Part shown: positions 34,880 through 46,508 of the stretch, piece after piece
How the letters are laid out: each line of letters starts with the position of its first letter
Numbering within the stretch: the stretch's first letter is position 1
From: Bryoerythrophyllum caledonicum
Lineage: Eukaryota; Streptophyta; Bryopsida; Pottiales; Pottiaceae
DNA: 64,000 nt
Reading direction: 5' to 3'
Assembly (NCBI GenBank): GCA_963971425.1
Contig: OZ020520.1
Coordinates: 28,923,535-28,987,534 of the forward strand
Position numbers and translations under genes: made by a program
Notes under the pieces: model-generated
Told to the model about the DNA's origin: nothing
Database searches by the model: none
The model's input: only the letters and a program-made list of their open reading frames with translations

Positions 34880-35786
34880 AATGTTCTCAAGGGACTACCG
34901 CGTTCTTCTGAGAGCACTGTGCAGACACTTTCGCACCTCGATCCAACAATGTCATTTGATAAACTAAGCGCAAATCTCCTGTTGGAGCAATTTAGGCGTG
35001 AGCATCGAAATGCATTACACGGCGAGGACGAGGCTTTGTCCGTAATAAACAAGCAACAAGGCGGAAGAGCAACAACTCAGTCCCACCATCAACGAAGCAG
35101 GGGTCGCTGGGGTCGAAACCCCCTTGGTGGCGGTTTTATTTAAGGCAACATGGGGTCAACATCAACAAGGACCACCAAGACGAGGCTACTCCGGTGGTAG
35201 AGGTGCTGCTTGGAGACCGACACTGCCAGGACCGTCAACAGGAACGAGCAGACCTCCAATGGTGTGCTACACGTGCGGTAAGCCCGGCCATATTGCCAGA
35301 AATTGTAGACATGCCCCTCCGCAGCCTGAGAGTAGTGATTACGCCGATGCAGCAGAGGTATTCGACGCACACTTTTATGATCAATACCCTCAATACGATT
35401 ACCCTGGTCCTTATTACCATCCTGGTGCTAGTCCATGGTACGTTGATAGTGGTGCAACATCTCATATTGCATCAGATGCCAACAAGCTAGATTATGCACC
35501 ACATTCTTCAGGCTTTGACAGTGATGTTAAGACAGGTGGAGGAGAATCCCACTCCGTGCAAGGAACAGGAACCTCCACCCTTCGTACCTCCACGGGAGAA
35601 ATAAAATTGGAGAATGTTTGTTATGTGCCGACCTTGAGGAAATATCTTGCTTCCGTTGGATCAATCGCTGACTTAGATCACACTGTAGTCTTTACAAAAT
35701 CGCTCTATTGGATTTACAAAGCTGACCAAGTAGTTGCAGTAGGTCATCGCGATCTTAGGAATGGGCTATACACCACGCACTTGTAG
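34868..35786 (+). pseudogene. copia gag remnant, zinc knuckle and protease
   Basis: The gag tail (VLKGLPRSSES, MSFDKLSANLLLEQFRREH) lies in one frame to about 35120 and continues in another. The CCHC knuckle CYTCGKPGHIARNC lies near 35262-35310. The aspartic protease active site WYVDSGATSHIA is near 35436, and the protease domain runs on to 35786. A frame change near 35120 separates the gag tail from the knuckle. Confidence 0.85.
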
Positions 35787-35818
35787 AGATAGATGATGAC
35801 ACCAAGTATAAAGCACTT

Positions 35819-36653
35819 TTGGTACAGACAGGTGACGATGCCAAATTGTGGCATCGTAGGGTTGGACACTTGAGCAACTCAGGTTTTAGTTTCTTGTCTA
35901 GATCAGCTCATATATCAGGCCTACCATATATCAACGTTGGTACCCGCATATGTATATATTGCTTAGCCGGGAAACACCATAGACAACGATTCCTGCAAAA
36001 ATCGTAAACTCGAGCAAATCAACCAGGTGTTTACATACATGCAGACGTCATGGGTCCACTTGAACGTCCTTCATTAGGCGGCTCTAGATTCATCTTAGTC
36101 TTCATTGACAATTTTCCTAGAAAAAGTTGGACATATTTTTTGCGGCACAAAAGTGAGAAGTTCAAATATTTTTGCCACTTTAGACTCAAACTAGAGGTAG
36201 AGACCGGCAACAGGCTGACCATACTACAATTAGATAGAGAAGGTGAATACCTCTCCGATGCATTCAAAAATTATTGTTTCACGCATAGAATTGAGCGTAA
36301 GCTGACACAGGCCAAAACGCCCCAACAGAATGGCTTCTCATAAAGACGAAACATGACAATCATGGAGAGGGCGCGCAACATCGTTAGTCAGCAACGAAGC
36401 AATTGCTATGGCTGAGTTTTTAATTAACAGGAGTCCGACGCAAACCAATTTCGGGGTTCCTCCAGAGTCAAATTATACAGGGAAACCAATTGATCTTCAC
36501 AACTTAAAAATCTTCAGGTGCATGGCTCACCTACATGTTCCAAAAGGCGAGAGACAGAAGCTAGATGCAAGAAGCCGCATGTGCATGTTTGTTGGGTATG
36601 ACACCAAATCTAAGGCGTACGGGCTTTATGACCATATGAAGAAGAAATCGTAA
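35819..36653 (+). pseudogene. copia GAG-pre-integrase and integrase remnant
   Basis: LWHRRVGHLSNSG is the zinc-binding pre-integrase motif. HADVMGPLERP carries the first integrase Asp and LQLDREGEYL the second; TPQQNGFS then ends in a stop, just where the catalytic Glu region should follow. The core continues at 36408 (AEFLINRSPTQ) in a shifted position. Non-functional. Confidence 0.8.
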
Positions 36654-37379
36654 TCAGTCGTGACGTGGTATTTAATGAAAATCAGGTGGGATTCAAATAA
36701 TATATGCAAGCGCCACCAATTGCGACTATGCCAACTTTTAGGTGCGCAATACCATTGGCAGGTAAGGATTCAACGCTGCCCAACGGTGATTCACCAAATA
36801 TAAACAATGATAGAACCTCTCCCAGCCACTACTCTCCAAACGGTTTGGCATAGCTTAATCACAACCTCTACAGGTCTTTACCTACTGAGAGAGTGGAGCT
36901 GACTTTACGGCTGCTTTACAGTCACCACACCAAGTTGACACAGCGTCCATGTAGGATGGATCTTCACCCACGGCCATAGGTCGCAGCCCTATGACCGTGA
37001 TTGACCTTATGGACTCCGAGAGACGCCTCTTAGAAAGCCATCGGCCAACAAGTAGAAGCCGACCACGACCAAACAAACGCCGAACGCTGCAAGACAACCA
37101 CCGAACGACGCCGAAAAGCAGCTACAAGGAATCAACGCTTGTCCAATGCATCAACCTTGACGGATTTTGCGCAGCAAGTACGCTATTCTACTAGAGAGAG
37201 AAAACCGTCGACACGTTTGCGAGATTACTGGGCTTTGAATTCAGAGATCACTGTAGAATTGCTGCATTTTCATGATGTGGCACAACATCCTGGTTAACAA
37301 CAAGCAATTGATAGTGAGATTAGTAGCATATTGAGAAACCATACTTGGGAGGTCATCAATAGACATACAGGTAGAAAAA

Positions 37380-38640
37380 ACCATCACGGCCAAGTGGATT
37401 CTAAACGAGAAGAGGGTTGATGACACAACCAAATTAAAAGCCGATATTGTCGCAAGAGGGTTTTAGCAACCCGAGGGAATTGATTACGATGCCATCTTTG
37501 CACTAGCAGCTAGATGGTCAACAATTCGAATCATCTTGGCCCTAGCTGCAAAGAACAATTGAGATCTCTATCACATGGATGTGGGAACAACCTTCCTCAA
37601 TGGGACAATGAATGAAGATATCTTAATGGAAATCCCAGAAGGATTCCCTGATGCCGGAAATCCTGCAAAAGTTTGTCGACTGAAACGCGCATTGTATGGA
37701 CTGAAACAAGCGCCACGCGCCTGGTATTCTAGAATGGACGCATGGTTGATCTCATAGCGCCTTTCAAGATCTCAGCACGATCCAAACCTATACTTGTCAA
37801 CTCAGAACGGCAAACGCATCTTTGTCCTTCTTTATGTTGACAATTTACTTATCACAGGTGATGATAAAGTCAAGATTGCCGGTTTGAAGGCAGTAGTAGA
37901 CAGAGAATTCAAAATGTCAAATGTGGGCCTTGTTCACTTGTATTTCAGTGCAGAAATCTAACGCATATTAGGTGGAGTACTATTGACGCAGACCGCACAT
38001 ATAAAGAAGCTCCTACAACGATTTGGGATGGACGATTGCAATCCAAGTCAGCTGCCCATGGACCCAAATATTGAAGTGAACACAAATCAATGGGAACTGC
38101 ATTTGTTAACACCAAACTCTATTGCTCTATGGTTGGAAGCCTCATTTATTTAACCAATACGCGTCCTTACATCTCCTATGCGGTTGGCTGTATTGCACGG
38201 TATATGTCCAACCTGGAACTCACACACCTCCAAGCTGCAAAGCGCATACTTTGGTACCTCAAAGGTACCATGCACCACGGTCTCTTTTTCTCATCTACAT
38301 CTTCTAATCAATATTATACTTATGCAAATGCGGATTGGGGGAGGGATCTTGACACCCGCGGGTCTACCTCCGGGATCTTACACAAGCTAGGTGACTCATG
38401 CGTATTTTGGTCAAGCAAGCTTCAACCCACATAGTCATTATCCAGTACTAAGGCTGAATATTGTGTTTTGACTGATGCCTCGAAGGATGTTCTTTATTTT
38501 GGACGTCTTCTTGATGAGATTGGCATTCATATGACCAATGCTACTCAGATTTACAGTGATAATCAATCTTGCATTAAACTTGTGCAAAATCCAGTGCTAC
38601 ATGTACGGACAAAGCACATTGGTATATAAGCTCACTTTAT
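37380..38640 (+). pseudogene. copia reverse transcriptase and RNase H remnant
   Basis: The region has [29 protein letters not shown] and LLYVDNLLITG; the catalytic YVDD box reads YVDN. RNase H follows from 38090 (VGSLIYLTNTRPYISYAV, YTYANADWGRD, STKAEY). Internal stops at 37466, 37757 and 38433 separate the blocks. Confidence 0.85.
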
Positions 38641-38920
38641 CCGCGAAACTTCAGATCAAGGACATACATAAGTTCTGTTTACTCGTACTTCATCATAGCA
38701 AGCCGACTTCTTAACAAAGCCACTCTCATACCAGAAATTTATCCAAGACAGAGAAAACGCCGGAATTATGCTCCACCGAACTAAGACGCTATTGCACCCA
38801 CTGTAATACTGTTGCCAGCTGTATTCCGCCGAATCTTCTCTTGGTGATGATCCATTGCTCAACAAAGCCCTAGGCAGCACAATCAACCTGCAACAAATTC
38901 AACACTTCACAAACGTCGTT

Positions 38921-39131
38921 GGAGCGAGGGAGGGTGTTGAAGTATGGAGCCTTCCTGACGAACGTAGACTACTGATCATCCATTGTTCATCCATTGCTGA
39001 TCTTTTTCATTATGTAGCTCTATCTGTACAAACGTGCTCGTGTATATATTTTGACCTTGGTCGTCTTGTAACTTAGAGCGCACTTGCGCGACTCATGCAC
39101 TTTTCGTCTCATATCTCTTCGCATTCCAACA
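38921..39131 (+). repeat. copia polypurine tract and 3' LTR
   Basis: The purine tract GGAGCGAGGGAGGG (38921-38934) is followed by a 197-bp LTR that starts TGTTGAAG (38935) and ends TTCCAACA (39131), giving a TG...CA structure with TGTTG/CAACA inverted ends. No matching 5' LTR is found at the other end of the element. Confidence 0.8.
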
Positions 39132-41500
39132 AGTCTAGTATGGTGTGGGATTTCTATGGATTATGGCTGTATTGGCAGTTTTCAGTACTTCTGGCACAAA
39201 TTTTGATTGCAATTTAACATGTTTTATATTACTGCAGTAGGGCAAATGAAACATTTCAAATAGTAGTGTGAAAATCGCTGACATAGGATTGATTGTAGAG
39301 GTTTTCGTCGTCAAAGTTTGGATCCGGGATCAATAACCAACCGTGGAATGAGAAGTCCATTTTGCCCAGGGTGTTTGCGCCAAAGCGAGCGGTGCGGCAG
39401 ACGCTCCAGTGACATTCCGCACACGTTCATCTACAGCGGTGGATTTGCACGCTAGATTTGGGTATTTGTGGCGCTGCTGGATATGCTATTCAGTAGCTAC
39501 GTGCAGCTTCGTAGAGATAAGGTCACTATTTGGAGCGACGGCAAAGGGCTACGCATGTTGCAACATCTCTCAATCCCAATTGTACTTGTTTTCTCTTGAA
39601 TCTATTATGGATCAGGTAATTCAAAAACATACAAGATTATGAGCCACGAAGGTGGCGAGGGAGGACCTAGCCTCTGATTGTCCTCCATAATCTTGGGTGG
39701 TTATGAAACGTTTGTCATAATTTTACTTCCAGCAAGTGGTTTGCCCTAGTCTTGCACGGTTGCATTCAACATTTTACTTTTCGCTATTGGATATGGTGAA
39801 CTTTGCCTTCCTTTGCTCTCTATGCATGAAGAGTCTTGAAATCACTAAGTCATGTTCACCACTAGTATTGCGGTGCATAATCAATGCTACTTGCTAATTA
39901 GAGGACCTCAATGCCCTCAAGCATTATCGGTTCTAATCCCTCTCCTCAAGTCCAATAATTACATGCCTAGATTGTTCATGTCCGGACTTTGATGTTGGTT
40001 TGCAGTTGTGACCACGGCCGAGGTCGACATTGCAACACTCACAGTGATGGCCGCGGACGATTTGCGCCCTTTGAATAAGCAACTTGTGGTTAGACACAAG
40101 CCCAATCTCGTGATGCTCAACAACCTTGTGTAGCTTTGGGAGAAGAAAATAGGTCACTCTCTTCATAAGACGTATGTTCCGGAGGTGGAGGCGCATAAGA
40201 TCATGGAAGGTAAAGTAGCAAGCCTTGATACATCCATTCTATTTGGAATTGGTTGAATTGCCCAATCCTAATCATATTTCATACTCCGTAATTCCTCACC
40301 TTTATAGATGATTCTACTATGATCATGATTCATTTCTTATGAAGGTAATAACATAGTTATTTTTTAAAGTCACCCTAAATTCAACCCCTCTCTTAATTTA
40401 TTATAATACTACTTTTTTCTCACTCTTAAGAGCTATTAGATCAACATGAGCATTTGGTGGTCTCTAAACTCAAGTTAGAAGTAGTTCTAGTCGCCTTTGA
40501 GAAGGAAGGAGGATTATGTTTTACCATGAATCTTAACTACCTTTTCTTCGTTCAGACAACTATGGAAATTTAAAGCTTAACTTAATGAGGAAAGAGGTCA
40601 AAACTCATTGTACAAATAAATCGGATTTTTTTTGGAGGGTAGAACACGAATTCCTACAATGACATCTTCCACGCCATCATGTGGGCCAATGTGGTTGGTC
40701 GTGCAGTGTTTGAACTTGATCCCAACACTGATGTAGATGTTGATGAGCTCTACCCCAAGCTACAAATTTGTCACAATGGACAAATATCTTGAAAAATTTG
40801 TTGACAAGAAATGAGCATTGGTGGTCAACATGAGGATACAAGATATTAGTATCATATGAAGTTGTTGTACTAATCTATGCCCCTGTGGGCATGGACTTAC
40901 AGACATTTTATTTGTACTTGTCTTCTGAAATATATAAAATGAATTTTACAATAGACATTGTACTTTATATGTGCATGTGTATAAAATATGTGCATAAGTT
41001 TTCAACAATTTTTAGTAATATGCACAAGTGTTCAACTGTATATTGTAATAGTCAAGCAATCAGACAACACTATGCCTCCATCTTGCCCTCTTCCACCCTT
41101 CCACTCCCTCTCCCTCTCCTTTCATCTCTCCACCCCTTCCTTCCCATTTGCTCTCCCTCTCCTTCCTACCCCTCCTTCATTTGTTTTCTCTTTCCCCATA
41201 TCCCTTTTTTCTTATTTTCTTTTTTTGAACCACATTCTTTTTGGATAAAAATATTTTCAACATAGATTTCATCATTTTGTTTTTTGAAAAAAAGAAGTTG
41301 CTTTTCCATATTATCTTCTATTTAATCTTCCTCTCTTTATTCTTTTTATGTCATTTTATTTTTAGTTGGTGCCGTCATGCTTTAAATATTTGTTGGTAGT
41401 TTGGTGTTTATTTTTTTGTTAAAAATGGTTAAATGCTCAATCATTGAATCTAGTGTTTCACAAAAGGCTTTCTAGCTAGTATGTATCTTAAAGATATCCA
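39132..41500. other. AT-rich intergenic stretch with repeat fragments
   Basis: No supported gene. Around 39990-40200 a GC-richer patch has short ORFs on both strands without a recognisable domain. Positions 40470-40610 hold a repeat also found in the deacetylase intron at 63515-63695. Positions 41060-41180 are a CTCTCC-rich pyrimidine run. Confidence 0.5.
40470..40610 (+). repeat. Dispersed repeat shared with 63515-63695
   Basis: Both contain 'ggtggtct.taaa', 'ccatgaatctta.c..cc' and 'gaggtcaaaact' in the same order. The nature of the repeat is unknown; no tRNA-like boxes were recognised. Confidence 0.5.
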
Positions 41501-41505
41501 TATGG

Positions 41506-41643
41506 CACTCAAATTTAGTTCTACAAACTAATTAGAACCTCCCAATTCTACAAACCAATTAGTTCTACAAACCAATTAGAACCTCTCAATTCTACAAACC
41601 AATTAGAACCTCCCAATTTAGTTTGTAGAACTAAATTTGAGTG
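41506..41643. mobile_element. Foldback element built on a 27-bp minisatellite
   Basis: The ends CACTCAAATTTAGTTCTAC and its reverse complement enclose about four copies of 'ttctacaaaccaattagaacctcccaa'. Total 138 bp. No target duplication is seen. Confidence 0.65.
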
Positions 41644-41652
41644 GCACTACAT

Positions 41653-42313
41653 AAGGCCTTAATCCATCACCATCATGTCAAGCATAATATTATTTACTTG
41701 TACACCAAATTTTAGAGGTAGAAAAGGGGTGTAGAATGTTCAAAACAATTGTGCAAAGTGGAGGTTCAAAAATTGCCAATTATCCTTTTAATTTTTTGTG
41801 AACCAAGGATGTCTAAGAATGAAAATCCAAACATTCAATAAGAAGGTTTACAACACATCTTGTAGGAAAAAATAAAATGTAAGAAACATGTAGATCTCTA
41901 AGTTTTATGTGGAAAATAAAAAGTTTTTTGGTAGCTTTCTCAACCATGTGTGACAACATTGTGTGAAAATGTTTGACTTGGGATAGTATGCTATTTTTAA
42001 CTAAAGAAAAGAAATGTTTTTTGACAATATAAAAGGTAATAATACTACTTGCTAGTATTATAAATCTCACATTTCGATAGAGTACTCTAGCAAAAGCATT
42101 TGGAGCTACCCAATGTGCCTCCTCTTGAGAAGTTTCTCTTAAAGATGGCATAACTATTTCATCAAATGTAGAAAAAAAATTATCCACACGAAGCTTAAAG
42201 AAATGTCTATCTACTATACAAATTCAAAGAAGAATGTTATAAATTGATACCATAGGAACATGCCCAAACCTTCAAAAGTCCTCTCAGGGGACTCTTGGAA
42301 ATTTAGTGATTAA
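41653..42313 (+). mobile_element. Repeat family X, 5'-truncated copy
   Basis: It matches the 14027 and 17188 copies ('ccatcatgtcaagcataatatta', 'gtacaccaaattttagaggtag', 'ccaaacattcaataagaaggtt') and ends 'ggaaatttagtgatTAA'. Confidence 0.55.
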
Positions 42314-45300
42314 TAATGATTGTCCCTCACACCTTCCTCTTCTCACTCATTATCTCTCCCTCTTAGTCATTCCCTCTTTGTCTCCGTTCTTAATTTGGTT
42401 CTAGGTTTTTTTTGTCCCACTATTCCTCATTCCTCCATCTTTGTTTCTTTTAGAATTGTATTTTCTATTCTCACTCTCTTCCTCCCGCCTCCTCTACTTC
42501 TATTCTATTTTTTTAAAAATAATTTTGATTGTCCGTCTCTTCCATTTGTCCCTTTCATTCTGATATATATAAGAAAATATTTTATTCTTGGATTCCTCTT
42601 GGGGTTTTTTCTTTGGTTTTATGATGTGTCTTCCTCTTCCATTTATTGTTCTAATCGAATTGTTAAAGTTGTAACGTTTTTTCTAAAATGGGAATGAAAA
42701 TAAAACTAGAATGCACATCTATCCTACATGGCATACACATAGTTTAAAATTTTGGTTTTCTTTTTGTTTGTTTAGTTATAACTAATAATAAAATATAAAA
42801 TGAACTCTTTTTCTAGGATCCCTACTAGGATTATTTCTCCAATTTTATAATGATGGTTCAATTTTTATATAATATTAAGTCCACACTTAAATTTAAACTC
42901 TTTTATAAAGCTCCACCAATAGGCTTCAAAGAACTAAAGGCATTACAAATCATTGAAATGATTTATTCTCAAAGAATAAACATAACTTCTACTTGGAAAG
43001 CATCAAAAAATCTAACAACATTCTAAATTACATTAGCCAAATTCTAATAATTTTTTTTAAGAACATATGTATCTAGATTTTCAATAGAATTGCACTATAC
43101 CAAAATTTACAATCTCACTTCAAAGCCATAGCAATTGAATTGATTTATTTGTTTATATTTTGGACAGAACTAGAACATGCAACCACCAATTTTAAGCTCT
43201 AAATCTATGAACCACCACAAATATGCAAGGAATCCAAAAAAAATCCTTTAGTCAAAACATCTTGCATATTGAATGATATCACCTTATTCTGGATAAAAAA
43301 TATAATAGTATAAAAAGTTTAGGAAAAAGATGGGATAATAAATTCGCTGGAAAACCATGTCAAGTTTATAATGCAAATATTTAAAGATGAATTGACACAA
43401 AATATCCAATTATTTCCTTATCCGTAAACTTTGTCACTTATTCTATGATATGGAATTACATCTTAAATACTTTAATCAAATTTAGTACCCTTCATTTATA
43501 AGTTTTTTACTCATTCTGACAATCCCTATACAAATGCATTTTTTATTCTTCTTGAATGTATGACAAAATAATTAGTTCATAGACGCTTCTACAAATAAAC
43601 AAGCAAACAAACAATGAAAAAGATGGAAGAAGGTGGAGGAAGAAGGGTTGATGGGACTCCAAAGAGCTTTCACATGGAATCAAATGCTACATACAAAGAC
43701 AAATTGGAATCTTTGTATTTCATGTGGACAGATGGTGGATGCCTGGTCCGCATGTCGCATTTCTAACGGGCAACTTACAATTTGAGCTACTGACACTCGT
43801 CTACTGATATCTGGGATCTGCCCTCGTCTCAGTTGTCTTCCCTCCCTTGTCCGGAACCTCCTGTAGTGAGTAACCCTAGACAACAACCATTCCAAAATAG
43901 TAAGCGCGACCATATCAAAGGTGAACCAATAAGCGCAACCAAGGTGATGGTGAATGCAACTATATAGCGGAGCGTCGGAAACAAGTGCGACCAAGTTGAA
44001 GGCGAATACAACGACCTCAAGGTGAGCTATGGGTTTTTAGTTTCTTCAAGTTTCTAGTTCCTAGTTTCTTTGTGATTAGGGTTTTAGGGTTTGGGTTTAG
44101 GGTTTAGGATGTTAGGGTTTAGTTTTAGGGTCATCCTAAATCCTAAATCCTAAACGTATAAAAAAAGACCCCATTTCATCATTAATATCTTTATTTTCAA
44201 AGTGTAGTCTAAACTACTGATTCTGTAATTGTCTTACAAAATCTTTATCACGTGACAAACACTTTAAATGTATGGCTAAATTAGGTACACGCTTGCTTCC
44301 TTCTTCTCTAACTGAAGCTCTTCTCACTTTATACACCAATTGGTTTGGACGAAAGATTTGGAAAATTTGGATATTTTTGTATAATTCTATTGGTTTGTTA
44401 TATATTTGTACCAGTTTGAAAATTTGAATAAGATTATAAAATATTAGGTTAAAGAGCCAATTACTTTTAGAATAATTACCTATTAGATAAAGATGACTAA
44501 TTAGACCAAAAACCAATGTAGTTGAAGTTCTTGCATAAGGAAATACTAATTGTTTGTTGTAATTGCATTAAATTTAATAGGAAAACAAAAAATGGATATT
44601 GAGAAGATAATTTTTGGAATTTAAAATGCTTCTTATATATTCAAAGCACGACCAAATTTGTAGGGCCTCTATTAATCCCTTCAAATTTTCTAATTGGTTT
44701 GCTTTTAATAATTAGATCAAAATGATGGAAGGAAAATTTTAATATATCCATTTTGGAAAATTCTAGCATTTGTAAATAAACTAGAAACAAATGAATTTAG
44801 ATTGGATGCTTGTTTCTACAATGTCAAAAAATAAAGCTTAGATCAAGAAAATGAAATGGAAGTTACATAAAATTTGGTGATTTTTACTATGATGCATTTT
44901 GATCTACATATAAAACAATCACTCCTAAGTCCTTTAATGACTCCTACACTACTAGATGAATTTTCCATTACTTTTTGGCCATAAATCTCTCAAAAAGTTA
45001 AATTAAAGAAAATAAACTTCCTTTAGCATCATAATTGATCAAATAGATTTCAAAAAATAGTTGGATTGGAAAATAGATGAATCAACTGCAATTAACCTAA
45101 GAAATTATTGGTCGCATTTACAAGAAAGGTAGTAAGCTTGATTGGAAAAGGCCACAGAAAATTATGTTATCATCTTCAACACCAATTCCATACACTTGTG
45201 GATGCATATTCTACTCTATCATTCTATTCAATCCCTTATTCTACATCTTTGTTTAGCCTCTCTATACAGGAGTCCATTATTTTCTTGTTGATATCGCCGA

Positions 45301-45423
45301 GGTCCTCCTATTGTGTGATATAGCCTGGCCTTTATTTTCTTCTCATTTTCTGATGTTTTTAAATTTTCATTCTGCTAAGGATCAGGCGCCGTCGGCAGTG
45401 TCAACCCGGGATTTGCCTAAATA
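42314..45423. other. AT-rich region without supported genes
   Basis: Pyrimidine-rich 42320-42560 and A/T-rich 42700-43600 and 44200-45300 give only low-complexity ORFs. 43680-44020 is more GC-balanced but has no recognisable domain. Degenerate TTTAGGG-type repeats with an inverted CCTAAA run lie at 44085-44150. Confidence 0.5.
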
Positions 45424-45673
45424 CCCCGGTCGAGTGTTGCACCAAGCCTCAGACTTGGAAGGGTGGAGGAGGGTAGGGACAAAACCGGCCCCTATTTTTG
45501 TATTGGAGGGGGGCCCTATTTGATTCATGAAAGAGTAACTTCAGGAGATTTGAGGCCGCAGGGCCCAATTTTGAAAAAAAAAAACCAAAAAAAGCCTCTA
45601 GGACCCTAAAACGGACAGGGCCAGAAAAATGGACCCACCCGAGGCTGAGGTTTGGTGCAACGCTCGACTGGGG
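45424..45673. mobile_element. MITE-like foldback with about 40-bp inverted repeats
   Basis: The left CCCCGGTCGAGTGTTGCACC and the right end (reverse-complemented) CCCCAGTCGAGCGTTGCACC continue to match for another 20 bp. 250 bp; no ORF. Confidence 0.7.
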
Positions 45674-46508
45674 TCAATAAAGTGATCCGTGAATAAGGAG
45701 ATCCGTCAATCCAAAGGGGTAGGGCTGGCCCAGACTAGACGGGGGGGACCTGGGCTGACTTCCCATGAGATGAGAGTCTTGGCAAGGATATGTCGGGGAT
45801 TCTGTGAGGACTCAGGTGGCGGTTGCGGTGTATGTCTACCTCGTTTGCTTTGAGATCGGTTTCTCCCATTTCGGGTATTGGAGCTTGTTGCGTGCGGTTT
45901 CGGATCTTCTTTGTTTCGGTTCGCGCTGCGTGCACCTACGTGCGTTTTCGCGGGTGTCGAACATTTTGGAGCATCCACGCCTGCAGTTTGAGTGCTTGTG
46001 GTGAGTGTTTGTTTTCTTTTATCTGTGCTTTGTCTCTTAATGTTTGTGCGCGGTGTGCCGGTTGCATCATCCTTTTGTTGTGATAGACCGTGAGGGCTTA
46101 TGCAAGCCAGTCGGTGTTTGTCTACCAGCAGCGCAGGTTTATCTAGTCTCAGTTTTTATTTTTGTTCCAGTCTAGTTTGGGCGCGTTCCTTGTGAGTATC
46201 TCCTTTGCAAGTGTCTGGTCGTGAAAATCTCTTGTCTGTCTGCATACTTAAGTGTCATCGTAGCAGTGCGCTTCGTGTTGCTGGTTCCCATCTCCCTTTC
46301 TGATCGGATTTGTGTTGTGCCTGTGCCTGATGCATACAAGTAAGAGCAAAGAGTGGGCTCTACATGTACAGAACACTTTTGTGTTTGGAAAATATTTTCG
46401 CTTTGTTATTTGCTAACACGAGTATATACTTGTTTCGCAGTTGGGGCTTCTTGCTAGGGCTTCTTTCTAGAGCTTCTTGCCAGTGGTATCTTGCCAGTGG
46501 AATGAGCT

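Larger units (their letters stand above)
34868..39131 (+). mobile_element. Ty1/copia LTR retrotransposon, 5'-truncated and decayed
   Basis: The order gag, protease, integrase, reverse transcriptase, RNase H is copia type. The 5' LTR, primer-binding site and most of gag are missing; the 3' LTR is at 38935-39131, preceded by a purine tract. The reading frame is broken by many stops and shifts (for example near 35120, 36005, 36342, 37466 and 37757), so it is not autonomous. Polyprotein pieces are listed separately. It sits directly after exon 2 of the reductase relic. Confidence 0.88.

Noticed and set aside
34868-39131. A functional copia element
   Set aside because: Missing 5' LTR, YVDN in place of YVDD, and multiple stops and frameshifts.
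40885-41265. 126-codon ORF rich in Pro/Ser/Leu
   Set aside because: It arises from a CTCTCC pyrimidine run; no gene signals.
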